From assembly GCF_009729015.1 (NCBI RefSeq), contig NZ_CP045482.1, positions 554,001 to 618,000 on the forward strand: 64,000 nucleotides of DNA, given 5' to 3'. The notes beneath the pieces were generated by a model. That model saw only the letters and a program-made list of their open reading frames with translations, did not search any database and was not told where the DNA came from. Both the position numbers and the translations under genes were made by a program. The DNA is from Acidianus ambivalens. Lineage in GTDB: Archaea; Thermoproteota; Thermoprotei_A; Sulfolobales; Sulfolobaceae. This document shows, in pieces, positions 56,746 to 64,000 of this stretch (positions within the stretch are counted from its first letter, which is position 1; every line of letters begins with the position of its first letter).

Positions 56746-59700
56746 GTTGAAATAAGGAAGAACTGAAAGCAGGAAGCGAAGAAAAAGAGTTTAGAAGTTC
56801 TATGTTGAAATAAGGAAGAACTGAAAGAAGCCCAAGTCCGAGAAATCAATGCTCAACCACGTTGAAATAAGGAAGAACTGAAAGTGAATACAATTATCCT
56901 ACCACAAACGAATATCAAGTTGAAATAAGGAAGAACTGAAAGCTATTCAAAGTTCTTCTAAGTTTGCCCTTTAATAGTTGAAATAAGGAAGAACTGAAAG
57001 GTAAAAACTCCCCAGTTAACTGATAGAAATTACTGTTGAAATAAGGAAGAACTGAAAGACATTTTCCTCTTCTCTGCAGCACTTCTCATATTGTTGAAAT
57101 AAGGAAGAACTGAAAGAATACGCTTCTTGTCCACATCAAAGGAGAGTATGGTTGAAATAAGGAAGAACTGAAAGTCAACTCAATTGGAGATGAACTGTTA
57201 TCCAGGCTGTTGAAATAAGGAAGAACTGAAAGTGCCTCTTTGCATATTCTCTTATTTGATCAAATTGGTTGAAATAAGGAAGAACTGAAAGCTCTTTAAA
57301 GCTTCTCTTTGCTTAACTTCAGAAAGTTGAAATAAGGAAGAACTGAAAGCCTTCCAAAAAATATCACCTTTACTTCATTAGGAGTTGAAATAAGGAAGAA
57401 CTGAAAGTCCTTGTACTGTACTTCAAACGGTGTCGATAGTAGTTGAAATAAGGAAGAACTGAAAGCAAAATTGAGAAGGATGATGAATAAAAAATTATGA
57501 GTTGAAATAAGGAAGAACTGAAAGCTGTTTACGCCAGTGTGTTAAACGACTTGATAGTGGTTGAAATAAGGAAGAACTGAAAGATATGTTACCGCTCTTG
57601 TTTGCGTGGATTCTGTCGTTGAAATAAGGAAGAACTGAAAGTTTCGGAAACGGAAACAGTGTCTTCTACAGGTTGAAATAAGGAAGAACTGAAAGATTTA
57701 GCCCCTCTGAAGGCGGGCTATAACAGTGGGTTGAAATAAGGAAGAACTGAAAGCAGTGATCATCCAAACGAGGGGGTTGTACCTAAAAGTTGAAATAAGG
57801 AAGAACTGAAAGTTATGTCGTCTATTAGTATTTTTCTTAAGATTTTTGTTGAAATAAGGAAGAACTGAAAGTGACAAATACTAAGATAATTCCTACATGT
57901 CTATTGTTGAAATAAGGAAGAACTGAAAGCTTAACTCCCGCCTCAATATATGTCGTGTTTTTAGTTGAAATAAGGAAGAACTGAAAGTTATTCTCTGCAC
58001 CACCGTTAGAGTCGTAGTTGTTGAAATAAGGAAGAACTGAAAGTTCAAACTCATTACATCGCTCTTCCTCGCGTAAGCTTGTTGAAATAAGGAAGAACTG
58101 AAAGTTGGGTAAACGCCCTACTGTGACTTACGAATATCCGTTGAAATAAGGAAGAACTGAAAGGAATTCGATACCATGCTTATCTTCTTCCTTCTCACGT
58201 TGAAATAAGGAAGAACTGAAAGTTTATATCACCTCACTGTTGACTGATTAATTTGTGTTGAAATAAGGAAGAACTGAAAGAATAATAAGGAGAATGAATA
58301 GGGGCTTCAACAGTAGTTGAAATAAGGAAGAACTGAAAGCAGCGATTCTCTTTACCAAATCGATAACACGTGGGTGTTGAAATAAGGAAGAACTGAAAGT
58401 TCTCTTATGCAAATTTGTCACCAAGCACTTTCGGTTGAAATAAGGAAGAACTGAAAGTCAAACCAGACTCCTACGGCATAATAGCCTGGTAGTTGAAATA
58501 AGGAAGAACTGAAAGAGATATGTACATAACGAGAAGATATAAACATATTTCGTTGAAATAAGGAAGAACTGAAAGGTTTGTAAATGGGCGTTATAATTGT
58601 AACGTTTGCAGTTGAAATAAGGAAGAACTGAAAGATTTCTTTTACCTCTACCTCCATCTTTTTCCCCAGTTGAAATAAGGAAGAACTGAAAGAAAGGAGC
58701 TTATACAGCAAAAGAGCGTGGAATTCTGTTGAAATAAGGAAGAACTGAAAGTACTTTTTGAAAATACCAATCCATGAGGTATATCCGTTGAAATAAGGAA
58801 GAACTGAAAGATTTGTGTTTTTTGAGACTTATTTTCGACTTTCATTTGTTGAAATAAGGAAGAACTGAAAGGAGACAAGAATTATGCCGAGAAGATGCTA
58901 AAGCTGTTGAAATAAGGAAGAACTGAAAGCCAAAATACTTCCGCAAATTCGTCGCGTCAAAAAGTTGAAATAAGGAAGAACTGAAAGCATCTACCACAAT
59001 TAAGTAATCTCCAATAATCATATGTTGAAATAAGGAAGAACTGAAAGTTTTTCTGTCTACAACGCTACAATTACTTTCTCATCAGTTGAAATAAGGAAGA
59101 ACTGAAAGTTGATAGTTTATAAGCAGTAGCTAGACCTTGTTGAAATAAGGAAGAACTGAAAGACTTACTTCTCAAAATTCCCTGGAGTATATTATCCGTT
59201 GAAATAAGGAAGAACTGAAAGAAATCATTCCACCACATGTGCACATACCCCCAATTGTTGAAATAAGGAAGAACTGAAAGTCACTTTTTGGTGAAAAAGC
59301 CTTTTTTCTTTGAAGTTGAAATAAGGAAGAACTGAAAGCAGAAATGGTAGCACTTGGTGTAACAAATCCGTGTTGAAATAAGGAAGAACTGAAAGGGTGG
59401 TAGAGAAAACTACAACTTCAGGGAAAAAGTTGAAATAAGGAAGAACTGAAAGTCAAATATTACTTTTTCTATTTCTCTTGATGGGGGGTTGAAATAAGGA
59501 AGAACTGAAAGACTAGATAAAAGATTTGTGGAGATGTTTAAGATATGTTGAAATAAGGAAGAACTGAAAGTGAAATCATAGTATTTATTGGGGATAAAAA
59601 ATGGGTTGAAATAAGGAAGAACTGAAAGTCGTTTTTATAGTGCATTAGAAGGGATTTTGTCATACGTTGAAATAAGGAAGAACTGAAAGCCGTCTTCTTC

Positions 59701-60215
59701 CCTTTATAGTTCGGTTACGAGTAGTTGAAATAAGGAAGAACTGAAAGTAAGCTGGAATTGGGGTTAGCATTCCTACTATTTTGTTGAAATAAGGAAGAAC
59801 TGAAAGATTTACTGAAAGCTAGTGCAGGTGCAGGCTATGAGCGTTGAAATAAGGAAGAACTGAAAGTCTTAATCTTGTTCTTTCTCTCTAGATTCAAAAC
59901 TGTTGAAATAAGGAAGAACTGAAAGACCCAACATCTCCACTACCAGGCGGTTCTCCACGTTGAAATAAGGAAGAACTGAAAGTTAATCATTTGGTCAAAG
60001 GCTTGGATGGTTTTTTGTTGAAATAAGGAAGAACTGAAAGGCATCATGCGAAAGGGGGAATTCTGCAAGGTTCTAGTTGAAATAAGGAAGAACTGAAAGT
60101 TGCTATACACGCCTCATCCACTCCACTGTTTAAGTTGAAATAAGGAAGAACTGAAAGTTTTTCCTCTCGTGGGGTTACGCTCACTCCTAAAGTTGAAATA
60201 AGGAAGAACTGAAAG
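56746..60215 (+). CRISPR. CRISPR array, 60 repeats and 59 spacers
   Basis: The 24-nt repeat begins GTTGAAATAAGG and ends CTGAAAG. I counted 60 units from 56746 to 60192 with no mismatch seen, including the last. Spacers are about 30-37 bp, mostly 34-36. All spacers read differ from one another. The GAAAG end marks the 5' handle of crRNAs and sets transcription left to right, away from the leader. It is unusual that the distal terminal repeat is not degenerate. cas6 is upstream; other cas genes must lie elsewhere. Confidence 0.97.
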
Positions 60216-60815
60216 ACGATTTATACTCAGATTAGTAACATAGTTATTACACTGTTAGATCTACATCAAAATAATTTTCTAATATATTGCTTATATGACA
60301 ATGGATATGGCAATGATTTTCATGGCCTATGCACTCTATCATTATTGGTCTAATAATATCAACCTCTTCATCAGGAAAAAAAATGTTACTACAAGAAAGT
60401 TGCAGTTATTTTCTCTTTTTGAGGAATTTAAGGACGTTAAACCTAGTGAAGAAGGTTTCTCAATAAAATCCGTAAGAGAAGATCGTGAGAGTAATTGACT
60501 CATCTTCCTTAGTATTTAAGAGAAAGGGTTGGAAAAGTGACTGAAATGAAGGAGTTCAATCAAGGAAGTTGTTAAAGTCCTTTGAAGTTTAATACTCAAG
60601 AATATCAACAAGCCGTAAAGGAAGGCAGATGTAAACTTTAGGAGAATCAGCCTCAATTCTTTCAGAAAAACTAAGTGAATGGATTTTAGAAGGTCGGGAT
60701 AATCCATGTATGGGGATTTTACGAATGGATACTTTCGCGTTACATTTAAAAAGAATGTTAGAGTAGGCAGAAAAAATAATCTAAGACTACTAGCTGGGAA
60801 AAGGTTAGACACTAA
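60216..60815. other. Region downstream of the CRISPR array, no firm gene
   Basis: An open frame at 60295-60498 (MTMDMAMIFMAYALYHYW..., 67 residues) has no recognised family and no clear promoter; it could be a transposase-end relic. From 60520 to 60800 only interrupted frames occur (for example SILSEKLSEWILEGRDNP), suggesting a decayed gene. Confidence 0.35.
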
Positions 60816-61252
60816 TTATTGGAATCCCATGCTGTGCAACTTTGCTATTAATTCGTCTCCTTTGCTTGTTTTGTTAAACCTAAGTACTTCCACGCCGTTA
60901 ACTAGGAATACTACGTCTTGTACTACGTGTTGTCCTGCAACTCTATTTGAATAATATTGCAGGTTCACTGTACTTACAACTAACCCTGGAGTTGATAAGT
61001 CAACTTGTTTCCATACTTTGCCGAATTTTATGTGCATTGCCCTTTTGTTAGTTACTACGTATTCGTTAGCCTTCCTAGTTAGGATGTAAGTTGTTGCGCT
61101 ACTGCTATTATTAGTATACCAACCATTGCAAAAATCACTGTGAGGAGAAGTAATGCACCTATTATGCTTGTTCCTATTAACGCATTCCTTCTATAGGAGG
61201 AAAGGGAGTAGTCCTTCCAAATTACGTATTCTCCTTGTTGTAGTTTCTCCAT
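60816..61252 (-). pseudogene. Frameshifted PH-domain-like membrane protein
   Basis: From the ATG at 61252 the frame reads MEKLQQGEYVIWKDYSLSSY, then one membrane region (LIGTSIIGALLLLTVIFAM, VGILIIAVAQ), and stops near 61080. The next frame continues ILTRKANEYVVTNKRAMHIKFGKVWKQVDLSTPGLVVSTVNLQ and ends at 60816. This is the bacterial PH (bPH2/YdbT-like) layout: membrane helices then a PH domain, with the ANEYVVTNKRA motif. Restored length is about 145 residues. A single shift in a conserved gene could be a sequencing error. Confidence 0.65.
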
Positions 61253-61504
61253 GATTTAAAATAATGAAGGAAAATATTTACTCTTTATTTTCATTTATTG
61301 TAAAAGGTCTTTTTCTATACCACCTGCACTTTGTTTTCTTAAGATATGGAAAGAAGGAGGATCTTTATGCTATTACTAAGAAAATGTAACAGTTAATGAT
61401 TTTCAGTCATTACGGAAAACGCTATTTATAAATGATGGAGACTAATAGGAAAATTTATTAGTAGAATTAATAAAAATTTATAATAATTATAAAATATTCC
61501 TTTT
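61253..61504. other. Intergenic, nothing recognised
   Basis: About 250 bp, A/T-rich. It contains the promoter of the PH-like gene; no other feature is seen. Confidence 0.35.
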
Positions 61505-62923
61505 CTACATATCCCTCTTTTTTATTATAACGTAGCTTATTATTGATGGTATAATTATCCAAAGTATTGTAGATATTATTTCCAATTCCACGTTAACTCT
61601 TACTTTACGTTCTGTTACCAATTCGCTAATATAACATAGTATTGACCCTGGAACTAGATAATTTGTTATTTCGTTATAAGTATTGGTTATTATTCCTATA
61701 ATAGGTATTACAATTCGTATGATTATGTAAGTGAAAAACCCTAGGCCTAAAACTGTTCCGCCAGATTTTATGATGGTAGAGTACATGTAAGTTATTGCTA
61801 GATAAGATAAGAGTGAAGATAAAGGAATTAGTGAAATGAGTAGAATTAAGTGCATAGGTAAGTATAATCCTATTTTAATGGAGAATATAATTGCGGTAGT
61901 TGGAATTAATAGAAAAGATGAGACTGTAGTAATTAATACATTCGCAAAGAATCTAGAGATAAAGATTTTGCACTTTGTTATTGGTCTGACTAAGATAAAT
62001 TCTAGCTCTCCAGTACTTCTTAATCTGGCAAAACTTGTGTAAGCTAAATAAATTATTACAAATGGGAAAAATAGCATAAAGAAACAGAATAATGGTAAAA
62101 TGTTAGGCGTAATTTCGGAATAAATTATCGTATATTTTGAGTATGGAAGGCTGAAGTTAAGCTCTCTTTGCAAAGCGTTATAATGCGTATAACTGGAAAC
62201 TATTATACTGTTAGTCATTGGAGGTATATTTACTGTAATATAAATTGGGGTCAATGCTCTTAGTGAGAGGTTTAGGCTTTTTAGAGGGGTTACTATTCTA
62301 TGGTTTTGTATATGGCAAGAATGAACAAATTCCAATGTTATGTTAGAATTATCATGCGGAAATATTACTAGATTATTATTACACATTATTACTATTTCAG
62401 CATTATATAAATAGCAGGGACCAAAATTACTGAAAAGCGATATATCAAAAAATTCCAATGTCTGGTTAACTAATGGTCCAATATCTTCTTGTTGTTGTTG
62501 ATTATATGAAAATATTATTCCAATTGGAGATATTATAGAGGAAATATCCTCGCTCCTCTCTAAACCGTTATATTTTACCAACAAATAAAGATTAGGTGCA
62601 TATTTAACTGTAACGTTAAAAAATCCGTTAGTTAAAGTCTCTGTTGAAGCTATAACCTTGCCCGAAGACAAGATGCAAATGGTGGCTGAAGGAATAGGTT
62701 TACCTTGATTGTTAAATACAATACCGCAAATACTAACTTTATAATTAGGAGAAACATAAACGTAGCCCATAACATTAAGGTTCTCATAATTTGAAGGAAC
62801 CAATTGAGATACTTGAATTATTTGGTAAGCCATTGCAACCCCGCTTACTATAAAGATAATTAGAATTGAAATTGAAAAAACTCTAAGTAAGGTCTTTTTA
62901 AAATCGTAAAAGGAAGGCCTCAT
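61505..62923 (-). CDS. ABC-2 type permease with an extracytoplasmic beta-sandwich
   Basis: 472 residues. After a first helix (RVFSISILIIFIVSGVAM, about 15-32) a ~230-residue extracytoplasmic region follows. Its start, VSICGIVFNNQGKPIPSATICILSSGKVIASTETLTNGFFNVTV, is a carboxypeptidase-regulatory-like (CarboxypepD_reg) sandwich. Five or six more helices complete the C-terminal half (CFFMLFFPFVIIYLAYT onward). The ATPase gene upstream ends 1 bp before it. Probably exports a protein, peptide or lipid. Confidence 0.75.
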   Translation of the reverse strand: MRPSFYDFKKTLLRVFSISILIIFIVSGVAMAYQIIQVSQLVPSNYENLNVMGYVYVSPNYKVSICGIVFNNQGKPIPSATICILSSGKVIASTETLTNGFFNVTVKYAPNLYLLVKYNGLERSEDISSIISPIGIIFSYNQQQQEDIGPLVNQTLEFFDISLFSNFGPCYLYNAEIVIMCNNNLVIFPHDNSNITLEFVHSCHIQNHRIVTPLKSLNLSLRALTPIYITVNIPPMTNSIIVSSYTHYNALQRELNFSLPYSKYTIIYSEITPNILPLFCFFMLFFPFVIIYLAYTSFARLRSTGELEFILVRPITKCKIFISRFFANVLITTVSSFLLIPTTAIIFSIKIGLYLPMHLILLISLIPLSSLLSYLAITYMYSTIIKSGGTVLGLGFFTYIIIRIVIPIIGIITNTYNEITNYLVPGSILCYISELVTERKVRVNVELEIISTILWIIIPSIISYVIIKKRDM

Positions 62924-63823
62924 CTATAACTCACCGTTTATTATCTTAAAGAATACGTCCTCCAAACTGTTCTTCAACCTACTTACCTCCAGTACCTCGT
63001 AATGGGATAACTTTGAAGATAATTCGCTCAGCTCTCCGTTAAAATCGTGTATAATCAACGTGTTGCCGTTAAGCTCTGGCTTTCCGAAAGATTTAGCAAT
63101 ACTTAGTACATTGTCGTCAGCTTTGCCTAAAATTATCTTCAAATCGTTTGATTTAACAATCTTCCTTATTTCATTCATTTCCATTATCCTCAAGATTTTA
63201 CCTTGGTGAATGAAGATCACCTTATCAGCTATTGACTCAACTTCGCTTAAAATGTGCGAAGAAAAGAGCACAGACTTTCCTTCTTTCTTAAGCTTTAACG
63301 CCATATCCCTAAAGAACTGTATTCCTTCAGGGTCAAGACCGTTGAGTACTTCGTCAAAGAGAAAATTCTTTGGGTCAGAAATTAATGAAACTGCTAATAA
63401 AAACCTCCTCTTCATCCCTTGAGAATAATTGCGCAGTTTATCCTTTTCCCTCCCTGCAAGGCCTACTTCCTCAAATAGCCTCTTTCCTAGGCTTAATGCA
63501 TCACTTTTTGATATTCCATAATAACCTGCAATAAAAACGAAGTAATCTAAAGCTTTGGCATTAGGGTCAAAAAGAGGCAATTCTGGAACCCAACCAACGT
63601 GTGTTGAAGCTTTTTCTTTCTCCTTTACTATGCTTATGCCGTCAATAAGTACGTCTCCTGAGTTTGGCGTCAGTACGCCGGCTAAGATTCTGATAGTTGT
63701 GGTCTTACCTGCGCCGTTAAGCCCTACAAAGCCCGCAATTTCTCCATCTTTAACGTCGAAAGATACGTTATCTAAAACTTTTCTACTGCCGAATCTCTTG
63801 CTTATTCTCTCTACGGTAATCAT
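62924..63823 (-). CDS. ABC transporter ATP-binding protein
   Basis: 299 residues from the ATG at 63823 (MITVERISKRFGSRKVL); an upstream TTG at 63841 is possible but less likely. Walker A GLNGAGKTT, signature YSQGMKRRF, Walker B FLFDEVLNGLD (with V and L where DEPTNGLD is usual) and switch His in LFSSHILSEVES. A C-terminal ~80-residue extension follows, common in drug/ABC-2 exporters. It pairs with the permease at 61505-62923. Confidence 0.9.
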   Translation of the reverse strand: MITVERISKRFGSRKVLDNVSFDVKDGEIAGFVGLNGAGKTTTIRILAGVLTPNSGDVLIDGISIVKEKEKASTHVGWVPELPLFDPNAKALDYFVFIAGYYGISKSDALSLGKRLFEEVGLAGREKDKLRNYSQGMKRRFLLAVSLISDPKNFLFDEVLNGLDPEGIQFFRDMALKLKKEGKSVLFSSHILSEVESIADKVIFIHQGKILRIMEMNEIRKIVKSNDLKIILGKADDNVLSIAKSFGKPELNGNTLIIHDFNGELSELSSKLSHYEVLEVSRLKNSLEDVFFKIINGEL

Positions 63824-63841
63824 AAGAGCTATGAGGAACAA

Positions 63842-64000
63842 GGAATTAAAATACTTTTTCCAAAGTTTGCTTTCTATTTAGTAAATAGTTAATCATATCA
63901 AATAAAAGAAGAAAAATTGATAATACATGAGAACAGTAAAAAATTGTTAAAAGCCATTTCTATCTCTTACAAGTCCACATACTTATACATAACTTTACCT
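63842..64000. other. Window edge, upstream region of the ABC operon
   Basis: A/T-rich sequence with no open frame of note. The promoter of the ABC operon probably lies here. Confidence 0.4.

Noticed and set aside
58418..58878. Open frames on the minus strand within the CRISPR array (repeating FSSSLFQ and FQFFLIST)
   Set aside because: They are produced by translating the repeat itself in open frames across spacers; not genes.
55165..60215. A complete type I or III CRISPR interference complex
   Set aside because: Only cas6 is found; no cas1, cas2, cas3, cas7 or cas10 gene is in the window.
60295..60498. A 67-codon frame as a definite transposase fragment
   Set aside because: Similarity to transposase C-termini is by impression only, with no catalytic residues or terminal repeats.

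Overview
The window is chromosomal DNA of a sulfur-oxidising, thermoacidophilic archaeon of the order Sulfolobales, most like Acidianus or a close relative. The grounds are low G+C, archaeal TATA/BRE-type promoters with short or absent leaders, Sulfolobales-type toxin/antitoxin and PaREP1 genes, a CRISPR repeat ending in GAAAG, and a complete sulfur-oxidising heterodisulfide-reductase-like (sHdr) locus with its lipoate machinery. The genus is inferred, not proven.

Layout. 1-3.2 kb: end of tatA, a frameshifted tatC, a TSUP (TauE/SafE) exporter with its DUF1634 partner, and a small beta-carbonic-anhydrase-like protein. 3.2-9.2 kb is accessory DNA: a frameshifted archaeal ATPase, an IS607-family element (serine recombinase plus TnpB), a broken PIN toxin, a HEPN/MNT pair, an MFS remnant and an old TnpB remnant. 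9.4-18.3 kb: a CBS/RAM protein, a secreted PQQ-type beta-propeller that is probably a tetrathionate hydrolase, three PaREP1 genes (two sharing a perfect ~131-bp duplication), a radical SAM gene followed by an aminotransferase-like gene that lacks the PLP lysine, small antitoxin-like genes and a nitroreductase.

18.3-38.2 kb is the metabolic core. It holds two radical-SAM lipoyl synthases (LipS1/LipS2 type), two LplA/LplB-type ligases and two lipoate-binding GcvH-like proteins (LbpA). It also holds a CBS protein preceded by an overlapping 40-codon ORF with two CX3C motifs, an OsmC protein, and dsrE3A-tusA-hdrC1-hdrB1-hdrA-hyp-hdrC2-hdrB2. A divergent dsrE, dihydrolipoamide-dehydrogenase-like, unknown, thioredoxin-like operon follows, then a second TusA-like protein with an HDAC-family amidohydrolase. 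Known sHdr-LbpA biology suggests the following flow: persulfide sulfur is carried by DsrE and TusA to sHdr and oxidised with lipoylated LbpA, while LipS1/LipS2 and the ligases build the lipoyl group. The beta-propeller would feed thiosulfate and sulfur from tetrathionate outside the cell.

38.2-55 kb is mostly accessory and eroding: two near-identical TnpB-only elements and a third truncated copy, a decayed CorA-like gene, a heptad-repeat coiled-coil nuclease-like protein, transporter relics, an intact MFS and an intact APC permease, a second PaREP1 pair, small membrane proteins and a broken aquaporin gene. 55.1-60.2 kb is a CRISPR locus: cas6, a two-copy 24-nt repeat, an internally duplicated leader and an array of 60 identical 24-nt repeats. 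The window ends with a frameshifted membrane protein and an ABC-2 exporter whose permease carries an extracytoplasmic domain.

Many genes have single frameshifts. Some lie in clearly decayed genes, but the tatC and ATPase lesions could be sequencing errors and should be checked against reads.
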